Below, one piece after another: positions 45,324 to 55,214 of a DNA stretch of 64,000 bases. The DNA comes from Cellvibrio sp. PSBB006 (lineage in GTDB: Bacteria; Pseudomonadota; Gammaproteobacteria; Pseudomonadales; Cellvibrionaceae). The notes under the pieces were generated by a model. The model saw only the letters and a program-made list of their open reading frames with translations. It searched no databases and was not told the origin of the DNA. Both the position numbers and the translations under genes were made by a program. The DNA lies in NCBI RefSeq assembly GCF_002162135.1, contig NZ_CP021382.1, forward strand, positions 3,842,001 to 3,906,000. Reading direction: 5' to 3'. Numbering within the stretch: the stretch's first letter is position 1; the number at the start of each line of letters is the position of its first letter.

Positions 45324-45609
45324 GGTGTAAGTCTCTTCTTATTAAATTATTTATAATATAAATGATATTTCGCACGAATTCTTGTCGTTTGTCAACACCT
45401 TGCCGGTGGTTGGTGAAGGGAAAATCCCCCGACACCCGGTTAGCATGAATGTTATTCTTTCACGTGGCGCGGCTATTCTTGACGTTGAGGGCCTAATCAC
45501 TGGTTTAGCGCCTCGCCGTGGCAGCTTTGTTTTGTTTTTATGGCCTCCAGTTGCGCCCCTTTCGCAATGCCGCTGATGCGGACAAAAATCAATAAGACTC
45601 AACGGATGA
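45324..45609. promoter_or_regulatory. Divergent intergenic region, galactan TBDR / glnE
   Basis: 286 bp. On the TBDR side there is an A/T block at 45343-45370, with a minus-strand TTGACA at 45390-45395 too far from a matching -10 to be a confident promoter. I see no operator shared with the halogenase-linked TBDR and no credible gene. Confidence 0.35.
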
Positions 45610-48597
45610 ATGTTTATGCTAGATCTTTCGCGGTTGCCCGCGCCGCTGCATGAAGCCGGCACACGTTTTTGGCAACAGTTTGAGCAGGCCACCACGCAGC
45701 ACCACTTGCCGCTGCTCAGGCGCGTGCTGAATGATCAGGTGTCAGCTGAAGACTTCGCTCAACAATTAACCCGCGCCTTTGTGGGTAGTGAGTACCTGGC
45801 CAAAACCTGTATCCAGCACCCGCAACTCCTGCACGATCTGATTGCCAACGGCGAACTCTTTGTGCCGCTAAAGGAGCGGGGTTACGTCGATCTTGTGGCG
45901 GCTGCCGGTGCCTGCCAGACCGATGCAGAGCTGGATAAAACCCTGCGGCGTCATCGCCACAAAGCCATGGTGCGCATTATCTGGCGCGACCTGAACCGCA
46001 TGGCGAGCATGGAAGAAACCACCGCCGAGCTGTCCCGTTTTGCCGATACGGCAATCCAGCAAGCGGCCGCCTTTCACTACCGTCAATTGGTCGTTCAGCA
46101 CGGCGTGCCGATGGGTAAAGATTCCGGCTTGGCGCAACCGTTTATCGTGTTGGGCATGGGTAAGTTGGGTGCTTATGAGCTGAATGTTTCTTCGGATATC
46201 GACCTGATATTTACTTATCCCGAGGCGGGTCATACCACCAACGAACAGCGTCAGATCAGTAATCAGGAATTCTTCGTCAAGCTCGGTCAGCGAGTCATCA
46301 AAAGTCTCGACCTGCAAACGGCCGATGGTTTTGTATTCCGCGTTGACATGCGGTTGCGCCCCCACGGGCAAAGTGGCGCACTGACCTTGAATTTTGATGC
46401 GATGGAGGATTACTACCAGACGCAGGGGCGCGACTGGGAACGTTACGCCATGGTCAAGGCGCGGGCCGTTGCCGCCGAAGGTGGCGAGCAGGCAGATCAG
46501 GCCGTGTCGGCCTTGATGGAATTGCTGTTGCCCTTCACCTACCGCCAGTACATCGACTTCAGCGTGATCGAAGCGCTGCGCGACATGAAAAGCCTGATCC
46601 ACCGGCAAGTGCAGCGCAAAGGCATGAATCTGGATGTGAAGTTGGGCGAAGGTGGCATCCGCGAAGTGGAGTTCGTGGTGCAGGCATTTCAATTGATTCG
46701 TGGTGGTCGCGACGCGCGCCTCCGCGAACGCCAGGTGTGCAAGATGCTGCCGTTTCTGGAACGGGAAAATTATCTGCCGCCCGGTGCGGGTTCCGCCCTC
46801 TTGTCAGCCTACGAATTTCTGCGCAACACCGAACACGCTATTCAGTCATTCCAGGATCGGCAAACCCAATCCTTACCCAGTGATGAATTGGGCAAATTGC
46901 GGCTTGCCTGGGTAATGGGGTATGAGTCCTGGGGTGCTTTTTTTGAAGCGCTTGATGCTCATCGCACCCGCGTCAACGAAGAATTCCGCGCAGTGATTGC
47001 CGCGCCGGAAGACAACCAGAGCGCCTCGACCAAAGGAGCGGAGCCCTGGATCGGATTATGGGATGGCACCTTGACCGGCGACGAAGCCCAGCGCTTTTTG
47101 GCCGCCCAGGGTTGTGATGCGCCCGAGCAACTGTTGCAATTGCTTCAGCAGTCCCGGGAAAGTCGCGCCGTTTTGAGCATGCAGGCCAGCAGTCGGACGC
47201 GGCTGGACAGTTTTATGCCGCGACTCTTGTCGGTACTGAGTCGTCAGGCCGCCAATGGTGATGCCGGCATGACCGAAACGTTAAGCCGTATCCTGCCGTT
47301 GGTGGAATCCATCGCCCGACGCAGCGCCTATCTGGTGCTGCTGGTCGAAAACCCCACCGCCTTGCACCAACTTGTAAAACTCTGTTCAGTCAGCCCCTGG
47401 ATTGCGGATCAGTTAAGCCGTCATCCGGCCTTGCTGGATGAACTGCTCACGCCCGAAAGCCTCTATGCGCCACCGGATAAAGATGCGCTGCGCGATGATC
47501 TGCGCCGGGAAGTGCTGCGCCTGAGTTGGGATGATCTGGAAGGTCATATGGAGACCCTGCGCTACTTCCGTTCAGCCCACGCCCTGCGCGTCGCAGCCAG
47601 TGAAGTCACCGGTGCATTACCCCTGATGAAGGTCAGTGATTACCTGACTTATATTGCTGAAGTCATCCTGGAGCATGTGCTGGAGCTGGCCTGGCAGCAA
47701 ATGGTCGGACGGCACGGGCGCCCGACGCATGAGGATGGTCGGGTCGATGAAGAACCGGATTTCATTATCGTCGGCTACGGCAAGTTGGGTGGCATTGAGT
47801 TGGCTCACGGTTCGGATCTGGATCTGGTGTTTATCCATAACACCCCCGCCAACCTCGCGACCGATGGTGAAAAATCCATTGATAATCTCACTTTCTACAC
47901 GCGCCTCGGGCAAAAGATTATTCATATCCTCAATACGTCCACCATCTCCGGCAAATTATATGAAGTGGATATGCGCTTGCGACCTTCCGGTAATTCCGGG
48001 TTGCTGGTGACGTCGCTGGCAGCGTTTGAGAAATATCAGCTCAACGAAGCCTGGACCTGGGAACATCAGGCACTGGTGCGCGCACGCGTTACCGCAGGCA
48101 GTACGGAGTTGGCAAAAGCCTTTGAAGCCGTGCGCCTGAAAGTCCTATGTCAGCAACGCGAATTACCTGCGTTGCGCGAGGAGGTGCGCAACATGCGCCT
48201 GAAAATGCGCGAGCAATTAGGCAGCGGTAAAAATAACGCGCAAAACGAGCAGGTTTTTAATCTCAAGCAGGATGCCGGTGGTATCGTCGATATTGAATTT
48301 ATGGTTCAATACGCCGTTTTAGCCTGGGCTTGGAAAGAGCCCTCGCTCGCCAAGTACACGGATAACATTCGCATACTCGGAGCACTGGAGGAGGCCGGTC
48401 TACTGGACGCCGAATCCGTCGCCCACTTGATCGACGCCTACAAGGCTTACCGGTCCACCGGGCACCGCCTCGCGCTACAACGTCAGGAGGCGGTACTGCA
48501 CAGCAAACAGGGTGAAGGTGAACCCATGTTTGTTACCGAGCGTCAGTTGGTGGGTCGCGTGTGGCAACAGCTGCTCGATGATCCCTCCGGCCAATAA
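45610..48597 (+). CDS. glnE: Glutamine synthetase adenylyltransferase/deadenylylase
   Basis: 995-residue bifunctional enzyme that adds and removes AMP on glutamine synthetase in response to PII. Both nucleotidyltransferase domains keep their motifs: GMGKLGAYELNVSSDIDLIF near residue 180 (deadenylylation) and VGYGKLGGIELAHGSDLDLVF near 720 (adenylylation), with MRLRPHGQSGAL and MRLRPSGNSGLL after each. A second in-frame ATG two codons later could be the real start. It is followed by ilvE, as in Pseudomonas. Confidence 0.95.
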   Translation: MFMLDLSRLPAPLHEAGTRFWQQFEQATTQHHLPLLRRVLNDQVSAEDFAQQLTRAFVGSEYLAKTCIQHPQLLHDLIANGELFVPLKERGYVDLVAAAGACQTDAELDKTLRRHRHKAMVRIIWRDLNRMASMEETTAELSRFADTAIQQAAAFHYRQLVVQHGVPMGKDSGLAQPFIVLGMGKLGAYELNVSSDIDLIFTYPEAGHTTNEQRQISNQEFFVKLGQRVIKSLDLQTADGFVFRVDMRLRPHGQSGALTLNFDAMEDYYQTQGRDWERYAMVKARAVAAEGGEQADQAVSALMELLLPFTYRQYIDFSVIEALRDMKSLIHRQVQRKGMNLDVKLGEGGIREVEFVVQAFQLIRGGRDARLRERQVCKMLPFLERENYLPPGAGSALLSAYEFLRNTEHAIQSFQDRQTQSLPSDELGKLRLAWVMGYESWGAFFEALDAHRTRVNEEFRAVIAAPEDNQSASTKGAEPWIGLWDGTLTGDEAQRFLAAQGCDAPEQLLQLLQQSRESRAVLSMQASSRTRLDSFMPRLLSVLSRQAANGDAGMTETLSRILPLVESIARRSAYLVLLVENPTALHQLVKLCSVSPWIADQLSRHPALLDELLTPESLYAPPDKDALRDDLRREVLRLSWDDLEGHMETLRYFRSAHALRVAASEVTGALPLMKVSDYLTYIAEVILEHVLELAWQQMVGRHGRPTHEDGRVDEEPDFIIVGYGKLGGIELAHGSDLDLVFIHNTPANLATDGEKSIDNLTFYTRLGQKIIHILNTSTISGKLYEVDMRLRPSGNSGLLVTSLAAFEKYQLNEAWTWEHQALVRARVTAGSTELAKAFEAVRLKVLCQQRELPALREEVRNMRLKMREQLGSGKNNAQNEQVFNLKQDAGGIVDIEFMVQYAVLAWAWKEPSLAKYTDNIRILGALEEAGLLDAESVAHLIDAYKAYRSTGHRLALQRQEAVLHSKQGEGEPMFVTERQLVGRVWQQLLDDPSGQ

Positions 48598-48703
48598 ATC
48601 GCAAGGTTCACTGAATTTAATTATCGCCAGCGCCAGCCCATCCACCCGGTGTTGGCGATGGCGTTTTTCTTTATTGGTTTTGTTAATTTTTTAGGAGTTG
48701 GCT

Positions 48704-49633
48704 ATGTCATTTGCCGATCGCGACGGCGTTATTTGGCTGGACGGCGAGCTGGTCCCCTGGCGTGATGCCAAGGTTCACGTACTCACCCATACCCTGCACT
48801 ACGGCATGGGCGTCTTTGAAGGGGTGCGTGCCTATAAAAGCGATAGTCGCGGTACCTGTATCTTCCGCCTGAAAGAGCACACGGATCGCCTGTTCCGTTC
48901 AGCGCACATCATGCGCATGAAGATGCCATTCGCCAAAGAGCAGATCAACGAAGCCCACAAGCAGGTGGTGCGTGAAAATAATCTCAGTGAAGCCTACCTG
49001 CGTCCCATGGCATTTTATGGGTCGGAAGGCATGGGGCTGCGCGCGGACAATCTTAAAGTTCACGTCATCGTTGCCGCCTGGCACTGGCCTTCATACATGT
49101 CGCCCGAGGCTCGCGACCTGGGTATTAAAGTGCGCACCTCCAGCTACACCCGCCACCACGTCAACATCTCCATGTGTAAGGCGAAAGCCAACGGTCACTA
49201 CATCAATTCTTTGCTGGCCTTGCAGGAAGCGCTGGACAGCGGTTGCGAAGAAGCCTTGTTGCTGGACAATGAAGGTTACGTGGCGGAAGGCAGTGGCGAA
49301 AACTTTTTCCTGGTGCGCGACGGTGTGATCTACACTCCGGAGTTGACCTCCTGCCTCGACGGTATTACCCGCAACACCATCTTCCAGTTGGCGGCGGATT
49401 GCGGTTATGAAATACGCGAAAAACGGATTACCCGCGACGAAGTGTATATCGCCGATGAAGCGTTCTTTACCGGTACGGCGGCGGAAGTGTTGCCGATTCG
49501 TGAGCTGGATGGCCGTCAGATCGGTGAAGGTCGTCGCGGTCCGGTGACCACGCGCTTGCAGGATCTGTACTTCAAAGCGGTGCGCGGTGAACTGGCTGAC
49601 CACGGTAATTGGCTGGCGCCGATTGCCGGCTAG
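48704..49633 (+). CDS. ilvE: Branched-chain amino-acid aminotransferase
   Basis: PLP enzyme for the last step of valine, leucine and isoleucine synthesis. 309 residues from the ATG at 48704, with AGGAG 6 nt upstream. Family motifs are HYGMGVFEGVRAY, the PLP lysine in CKAKANGHYINS, EGYVAEGSGENFFLV and the FFTGTAAEVLPI segment. The product of IlvD in this window feeds this pathway upstream. A hairpin follows the stop before waaF. Confidence 0.95.
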   Translation: MSFADRDGVIWLDGELVPWRDAKVHVLTHTLHYGMGVFEGVRAYKSDSRGTCIFRLKEHTDRLFRSAHIMRMKMPFAKEQINEAHKQVVRENNLSEAYLRPMAFYGSEGMGLRADNLKVHVIVAAWHWPSYMSPEARDLGIKVRTSSYTRHHVNISMCKAKANGHYINSLLALQEALDSGCEEALLLDNEGYVAEGSGENFFLVRDGVIYTPELTSCLDGITRNTIFQLAADCGYEIREKRITRDEVYIADEAFFTGTAAEVLPIRELDGRQIGEGRRGPVTTRLQDLYFKAVRGELADHGNWLAPIAG

Positions 49634-49640
49634 CTGTCGT

Positions 49641-49668
49641 GCTGTGGAGGCGTGAACGCCTTCGCAGC
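49641..49668 (+). other. 12-bp hairpin between ilvE and waaF
   Basis: GCTGTGGAGGCG-TGAA-CGCCTTCGCAGC forms a 12-bp stem (two G-U pairs) with a tetraloop. A T-run (TTTTTT) comes 12 nt later, so it may be a weak or partial terminator separating ilvE from the LPS genes. Confidence 0.5.
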
Positions 49669-49703
49669 AGCGGTAGACTCTTTTTTGGTATCCAGAGTCC
49701 GTT

Positions 49704-50768
49704 ATGTCCTCATCCCCCAGCAAGATACTGATCATCGGCCCCGCCTGGATTGGCGACATGATGATGGCGCAGTCGCTGTTCAAGGTCATCAAACAGCGCA
49801 AACCCGACACCCGGATTGATGTCCTTGCCTCACCCTGGACCTTGCCGTTGCTGGCGCGCATGCCGGAAGTGGACAACACCATCGACATGCCACTGGGGCA
49901 CGGCAAGATCGAGTTGGGAGTGCGTTACCGCTTGGGCAAATTTCTCGCGCAAAGCAATTATCAGCAGGCAATCGTTTTACCCAACTCCTTTAAATCGGCG
50001 CTGATACCCGCTTTCGCCGGCATTCCCTTGCGTACCGGCTGGCGCGGTGAGATGCGTTACGGTCTGCTTAACGATATCCGCCTGTTGGACAAGCGCCGCT
50101 ACCCGTTGATGGTGCAACGCTACCTGGCCTTGGGTTATCCCGCCCACGCCACCCTACCTGAAACCTTTCCTTATCCTGAGCTGTTAATTGATCCGGCGCG
50201 CCAGCCACAATTACTCACAAAATTTGCATTGCGGCGCGACCGGCCGGTGTTGATACTCTGCCCCGGCGCGGAATATGGCCCTTCCAAGCGTTGGCCCGAG
50301 ACTTACTACGCCCACGTCGCCGACCACAAAATCCGTCAGGGTTGGCAGGTGTGGTTGCTGGGGTCTGCCAAAGACAACAGCGTGACCGAAGCAATTCGCG
50401 ATCAGTTGGACGAAGCGCAGCAGGTGCATTGCTACAACCTGGCGGGCACGACGCAACTGGATGAAGCCATTGATCTGATGGCGATGGCCGATGCTGTGGT
50501 GAGCAATGATTCCGGTTTGATGCATATCGCTGCTGCCTTAAGCCGGCCTCTGGTGGTGATCTACGGCTCCACCTCGCCAGCGTTTACGCCACCATTGTCG
50601 GAGCACGTAAGGGTTGTCTCCATTGCTATTGAATGTTCTCCCTGTTTTGAGCGGGAATGCCCGAAACAGCATCATCGTTGTCTCAAGGATTTATCGCCTT
50701 CCACCGTGTTGGAAGCCTTACAGGATGTTGCGCCCACAGCAGCAGTGGCTGTGGTGACAGACCCATGA
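49704..50768 (+). CDS. waaF: LPS heptosyltransferase II
   Basis: GT9 enzyme that adds the second heptose to the LPS inner core at the cytosolic face. 354 residues. Conserved sites include GPAWIGDMMMAQSLF at the N-terminus, LCPGAEYGPSKRWP, and VSNDSGLMHIAAAL in the ADP-heptose site. It opens the core gene cluster. The partner heptosyltransferase I gene (waaC) is not in the window. Confidence 0.94.
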   Translation: MSSSPSKILIIGPAWIGDMMMAQSLFKVIKQRKPDTRIDVLASPWTLPLLARMPEVDNTIDMPLGHGKIELGVRYRLGKFLAQSNYQQAIVLPNSFKSALIPAFAGIPLRTGWRGEMRYGLLNDIRLLDKRRYPLMVQRYLALGYPAHATLPETFPYPELLIDPARQPQLLTKFALRRDRPVLILCPGAEYGPSKRWPETYYAHVADHKIRQGWQVWLLGSAKDNSVTEAIRDQLDEAQQVHCYNLAGTTQLDEAIDLMAMADAVVSNDSGLMHIAAALSRPLVVIYGSTSPAFTPPLSEHVRVVSIAIECSPCFERECPKQHHRCLKDLSPSTVLEALQDVAPTAAVAVVTDP

Positions 50769-50808
50769 CTTATCAATGTCCCGTGACCTATCAACCTGCA
50801 GGATCGCG

Positions 50809-51657
50809 ATGTCAGATAACACCCATCACGTGCTGATTTTGCGCGACGAATTGCAAACCTTGTGGCAAGGCAAGGATGTCTTCGCCGAGGTGCAGCAATT
50901 GCGTGGCGACGTGGCGCGTGTGGCGCCGGGTCGACAAACCCTGCGCTTTGAGCTGAATGGCCAGGCCTATTACCGTAAACTCCATACCGGCGTCGGTTGG
51001 GGTGAGATCTTCAAGAATCTGGTGCGTTTGCGGTTGCCGGTGATCGGTGCGCGCAATGAGTGGCTGGCCCTGAACAAACTGGCTGAGCTTGATGTGTCCA
51101 GCCTTACGCCGGTTGCTTACGGCGAACAGAATACGAATCCGGCGACCCGTTTATCGTTTATTGTCACCCGTGAATTGACCGGCACGGTCCAGCTTGATCA
51201 CTATCTCCTGGAGCGTTTACAGGCGGGTGCGCTGGGCTTCACAGAGAAGTTGGTGCTCTTGCAGCAGGTCGCCAACATCGCGCGCGCGCTTCATGCCGGC
51301 GGCATCAATCATCGCGACTTTTATCTGTGCCATTTCCTGCTGGATTGCCGATCCATGGAATCCTGGCGTCAGGGACATGGGGAGCCGGTGCTCTACTTGG
51401 TCGATCTGCACCGGGCCCAGTTGCGTTCAAGCGTCCCGCGCCGCTGGCTGGTTAAAGATCTCGGTAGCTTGTATTTTTCGGCGATGGATCTCGGCGTTAA
51501 CAGTCGGGACATATGCCGTTTCTTACGGCTGTATTTTGGTGAGTCTTTAAGGCACATCATTGAACAGCGCAAAGCCCTATTGAGTGAAATCGAACAGCGT
51601 GCACAAGGGTTATATGCGCGCGAGCAACGACTGATGCAGCGACGAGGTAAAGCGTGA
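50809..51657 (+). CDS. waaP: LPS core heptose kinase, WaaP/InaA family
   Basis: 282 residues from the ATG at 50809 (AGGA 5 nt upstream). Protein-kinase-like fold with the catalytic segment INHRDFYLCHFLLD near residue 165 and LYLVDLHRAQ holding the metal-binding aspartate. It phosphorylates inner-core heptose, a step that strengthens the outer membrane in related bacteria. The stop overlaps the start of the next gene (TGATG). The exact heptose is an inference from family. Confidence 0.88.
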   Translation: MSDNTHHVLILRDELQTLWQGKDVFAEVQQLRGDVARVAPGRQTLRFELNGQAYYRKLHTGVGWGEIFKNLVRLRLPVIGARNEWLALNKLAELDVSSLTPVAYGEQNTNPATRLSFIVTRELTGTVQLDHYLLERLQAGALGFTEKLVLLQQVANIARALHAGGINHRDFYLCHFLLDCRSMESWRQGHGEPVLYLVDLHRAQLRSSVPRRWLVKDLGSLYFSAMDLGVNSRDICRFLRLYFGESLRHIIEQRKALLSEIEQRAQGLYAREQRLMQRRGKA

Positions 51658-52799
51658 TGCGTCTGGCGTTTACCCTGTTCCATTATTTCCCTTATGGCGG
51701 CCTGGAGCGAGACATGCTCGCCATGGCACGGGCCTGCGTAGCGCGCGGCCATCAGGTGACGATTTACACCCAACGTTGGGTTGGCGATCAACCAGATGAT
51801 ATTCCTGTCGTGATTGTGCCCGCCCGCGCCTTGACCAACCACGGTCGCGCCCGCGCATTTGCGCAGCAGTTTCAGGCATTGCGCGCGCAAGAAACGCTGG
51901 ACCTGGTGATCGGTTTCAATAAAATGCCCGGTCTTGATGTGTATTACGCCGCCGATGTGTGTTTTGCGCAGAAGGCCTATGAAGAGCGCGGTTGGTTGTA
52001 TCGACTGAGTGGTCGGAGCCGGCATTACCTGGCTCTGGAGCGAGCGGTTTTTGCGCCGACCAGCAAGACACAGATACTCCTGATATCTCCTGCGCAGGTC
52101 GCTCCGTTTCAACGTTATTATCAAACGCCTGATGAACGGCTGCATTTGTTGCCACCCGGTATCAAGCGCGACCGGGTCATGCCTGCCGATTATGCCGCGC
52201 AGCGTCAACAATGGCGGGCGACCTTTGGCTTATCGCCTGACACGTTTTTGATGTTGATGGTCGGCTCGGATTTTCGGCGCAAAGGCTTGGCGCGTAGCAT
52301 CCGCGCACTGGCGGACTTGCCGGAAGCGTTACGCCAGCGTGCCCAATTATGGGTGGCGGGCGATGATGATCCCAAAGCGTTTATCAATTTGGCGCAGACC
52401 TTGGGCGTCAGTAAACAGTTGAAGGTCCTGGGAGCACGCGATGACATTGCGCAACTCTTATGGTCTGCCGATGTCTTCCTGCATCCGGCCCATAGCGAGG
52501 CGGCTGGCGCTGTATTGCTGGAGGCGATGGTGGCCGGCTTGCCGGTTATCACAACGGATGTCTGTGGTTATGCGCATTATGTGGCCCAACAGCAACAGGG
52601 GCGCGTGATAACGGCAGCCATGGCTGATCAGCAATTGGCTGCAGTGGTGGCCGAGGTGGCGGCATGCGATCCACAGCTATGGCGGCAGCGGGCGCGGGAC
52701 TTTATCGACAGTAACGACATATTTTCAATGATGGATAACGCCGTGGATTTTATTGAACAATTGGGATCGGGCAAATCGGCACCGACGCAGGCGGGATGA
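51657..52799 (+). CDS. waaG: LPS core glycosyltransferase, WaaG type
   Basis: 380-residue GT4 glycosyltransferase. The N-terminal domain begins LAFTLFHYFPYGGLERDM. The sugar-nucleotide site in the second half shows VGSDFRRKGLARSIRAL and HPAHSEAAGAVLLEAMVAGLPVI with the EX7E-type acidic pair. WaaG transfers the first hexose onto heptose II in enterics and GalN in Pseudomonas; the sugar used here is unknown. The ATG chosen overlaps the previous stop, with GAGG upstream. Confidence 0.85.
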   Translation: MRLAFTLFHYFPYGGLERDMLAMARACVARGHQVTIYTQRWVGDQPDDIPVVIVPARALTNHGRARAFAQQFQALRAQETLDLVIGFNKMPGLDVYYAADVCFAQKAYEERGWLYRLSGRSRHYLALERAVFAPTSKTQILLISPAQVAPFQRYYQTPDERLHLLPPGIKRDRVMPADYAAQRQQWRATFGLSPDTFLMLMVGSDFRRKGLARSIRALADLPEALRQRAQLWVAGDDDPKAFINLAQTLGVSKQLKVLGARDDIAQLLWSADVFLHPAHSEAAGAVLLEAMVAGLPVITTDVCGYAHYVAQQQQGRVITAAMADQQLAAVVAEVAACDPQLWRQRARDFIDSNDIFSMMDNAVDFIEQLGSGKSAPTQAG

Positions 52800-52813
52800 G
52801 TTAGAGAATAACT

Positions 52814-53998
52814 ATGCGACTACGCGCAATGAAATGGGCCCGCAGAGAGACCTTTTGTCTTGGCTGGGCGGCTATCGGGATTTACCTGTTTTTATCCGCG
52901 TTTTTCTGGGCCTCGGGGCCCGCGCCCTTACGCGCGGTGTTTTATCTATTTTTGCTGCTGCCTTTTCTGTTGGTCTTGCCCTGGCGCAAATGGCGGAGTG
53001 AAGAGTACGGTGGTTACTTCACCATATCGGCGCTGGTTTTTGCCGCTTACTGTGTGCTGTCGTCCCTCTGGGGCCGGGCATCGGATGTCGATTTTTTCTT
53101 CAAGCAGTGGCTGTTTCTGGCGTTCTGGTTGTGCGGTGTGGCCTGGCTTTTTTATCACCGTCCGGTCAACCTGCAACGACTTTATCTGGTTGTTATTTGC
53201 ATCGGTGTGGTGTGTTCACTGGTCACCGTTTATTTTTTCTACGCCTATAAAAATTATTCCATTGCGGCGCGTCTCTCGGGTTTTGGGCTGGCTGAAAACT
53301 CCACTATCGTGGCCCAGATCTTTGGCGTGGCTGCCTTGCTTGCTTACCTTAAATCCTTGCAGGCAGAAAACTGGAAATTTTCCCCCGTATTTTTTATCGG
53401 TGCCATGATTTGTGCACTGGTTATCTTGATGTCCCAAAGTCGCGGGGCGGCCATGGCATTGATACTGGTGTGTTTCGCCGGCTTGTTGATTGTCCGTCCT
53501 CGCCCACTTATCTGGGTTCCGCAAGTGACCTTGGCGCTTGTCGGTATTCTGGCTTTATTTGTCCTGACCAATATGGACGATGTGCTGGAAAAGCGGGGCA
53601 TTTCTTTTTCATTTCGCGATGCTATCTGGGTGGAATTGCTGGACCGCTCCCTCGAACGGCCGTTGTTCGGCCTGGGTCTGGAACGGGATTCGCGCATCAT
53701 CATCCCCGATGTGGATGTGTTTCATCACGCACATAATTCGTGGATTGACATCCTTTACTATACCGGCTTGATTGGCTTGCTATTGGCCCTGTGGCATTGG
53801 GTATTGCTCGCGCGCAGTTTCAGTCGCGACAGGGATATCCTGCCGTTGTACCTCTGGCTGGCCTACGGCAGCCTGTGTTTATTTACCAATGGTTCCAGCT
53901 TGTTAACGCGCCCTGACGCGCAGTGGCTGATGTATTGGGTTCCCGCCGGATTACTGGCCGCCGTGGTCATGAGTCGCCGCCGATGTCCGACAAGATAA
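52814..53998 (+). CDS. waaL: O-antigen ligase/polymerase-like membrane protein (WaaL/Wzy family)
   Basis: 394 residues with about eleven hydrophobic helices, including ISALVFAAYCVLSSLWG, MICALVILMSQSRGAAMA and WIDILYYTGLIGLLLALW. A conserved large periplasmic loop carries the HHAHNSW motif and Arg-rich SRGA typical of PF04932 ligases. Position within a core cluster favours WaaL, the enzyme that joins O-antigen to lipid A-core, over a polymerase. Its 3' end overlaps the next gene by 16 bp. Confidence 0.78.
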   Translation: MRLRAMKWARRETFCLGWAAIGIYLFLSAFFWASGPAPLRAVFYLFLLLPFLLVLPWRKWRSEEYGGYFTISALVFAAYCVLSSLWGRASDVDFFFKQWLFLAFWLCGVAWLFYHRPVNLQRLYLVVICIGVVCSLVTVYFFYAYKNYSIAARLSGFGLAENSTIVAQIFGVAALLAYLKSLQAENWKFSPVFFIGAMICALVILMSQSRGAAMALILVCFAGLLIVRPRPLIWVPQVTLALVGILALFVLTNMDDVLEKRGISFSFRDAIWVELLDRSLERPLFGLGLERDSRIIIPDVDVFHHAHNSWIDILYYTGLIGLLLALWHWVLLARSFSRDRDILPLYLWLAYGSLCLFTNGSSLLTRPDAQWLMYWVPAGLLAAVVMSRRRCPTR

Positions 53999-55110
53999 AC
54001 ATTATGATCTTGCAAACCCGGCATATTGAGAGTATTTCCTACCTCACTGCCGAGTTGGTGAATGCCTTTCCCCCGGAGCGCTACCAGGTCACGCTGGTTT
54101 ACCTTGAGACCGGTGAACCTACGGCGGCAGATGCCCTGGCTCATCGGTGCGTCTTTCTGGGGTTGGATAAAACGGATTACAAAGGCTTGCGCCTTAAGGC
54201 GATGAAGAAGGTGCGCCCGTTTCTGGAGAGCCACCACTTTGATGTCATCATCGCCAATATGTACAAGCCGGTGCATTTGTTGATGCAATTGCGCCGCTCG
54301 GTATCGGCCAGGTTGTGTATTGGTATCATTCATGCCTTTGGCGAGTTTGATCGATTCGGTCGCCGCTGGATGATGCGGCTGTCGCTGGATAAACGCTGGC
54401 ATATGGTGGGCGTATCCGAACCGGTACGCCGGTATCTGATTAATGCCCGATGCGGCCTCTATGAACATAACACCTCGGCCATTAATAACGCCGTTGATGT
54501 CAAGGCGATTGCTGCTCAGGCCATGGATGCAAGCGCGGCGCGTGCGGCACTGCACCTCCCCGCCGGCGGATTTCTGTTCGGGACGGTCGGGCGTTGTGTT
54601 AAAGGCAAACGTCACCTGGAGATGCTGAAAGCATTTCACCAGTTTTGCGGTGAGCGAAACGATGTATTTCTGGTCATTATTGGTGATGGCGAGCTTCGCC
54701 CGGTACTGGATGAATACATCGCGCAACACCATTTGCAAGGCAAGGTTTTTTTAGCCGGTTATGTGCCTCAGGCGATGCGTTTTATTCGCGCACTGGATGT
54801 GTTTGTGTTTCCTTCGGAGTCGGAAGGTTTCGGCATCGCCTTACTTGAAGCTATGGCCCTTGGTCTGCCAGCGTTGGTGAATAAGGTTGAGCCGTTGACC
54901 AGTATCGTCAACGGTTGCGGTATTACTGTCGATACCGCTGATGTAGCAGCGATGAGTGCAGCGATGAAAGATTATTATGAAATGCCACTGCAAGCGCGCG
55001 AGACAAAAGGCCTCCAACATTATCATCGCGTGCAGGAGCATTACGCTATAGAGCAGTTCCGTTCGGCTTACCGCGCATTGGTCGAGCAGAAACTATCAGG
55101 TATTGAATAA
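53983..55110 (+). CDS. GT4-family glycosyltransferase
   Basis: 375 residues from the ATG at 53983, inside the end of the previous gene; longer in-frame starts are deep within it. N-terminal domain with ILQTRHIESISYLTAELVNAF; second domain with FGTVGRCVKGKRHLEML, the nucleotide-sugar segment and VFVFPSESEGFGIALLEAMALGLPALV holding the EX7E motif. Likely adds a core or outer-core sugar; the donor cannot be told. Confidence 0.87.
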   Translation: MSDKINIMILQTRHIESISYLTAELVNAFPPERYQVTLVYLETGEPTAADALAHRCVFLGLDKTDYKGLRLKAMKKVRPFLESHHFDVIIANMYKPVHLLMQLRRSVSARLCIGIIHAFGEFDRFGRRWMMRLSLDKRWHMVGVSEPVRRYLINARCGLYEHNTSAINNAVDVKAIAAQAMDASAARAALHLPAGGFLFGTVGRCVKGKRHLEMLKAFHQFCGERNDVFLVIIGDGELRPVLDEYIAQHHLQGKVFLAGYVPQAMRFIRALDVFVFPSESEGFGIALLEAMALGLPALVNKVEPLTSIVNGCGITVDTADVAAMSAAMKDYYEMPLQARETKGLQHYHRVQEHYAIEQFRSAYRALVEQKLSGIE

Positions 55111-55214
55111 AACCAAGCGAGAATATGCCTGTTGGTCAATGCTCAGAAGCTACAATTTCTTACACACAATATCACGACGGGCGAGTAGAGTTTCCCCTCG
55201 GAAATAGGCGATTT

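Noticed and set aside
45382..45576. 64-codon plus-strand frame ahead of glnE
   Set aside because: No ribosome-binding site, no protein-like motif, and it overlaps the divergent promoter region.
45868..46692. 274-codon minus-strand frame inside glnE
   Set aside because: Antisense shadow of a conserved GlnE domain; no recognisable protein features.
49091..49906. 271-codon minus-strand frame across ilvE and waaF
   Set aside because: Antisense shadow spanning two real genes and the intergenic hairpin.
53863..54738. 291-codon minus-strand frame across the waaL/GT4 junction
   Set aside because: Antisense to two overlapping glycan genes whose motifs are clear; it shows no signal, domain or start signal of its own.
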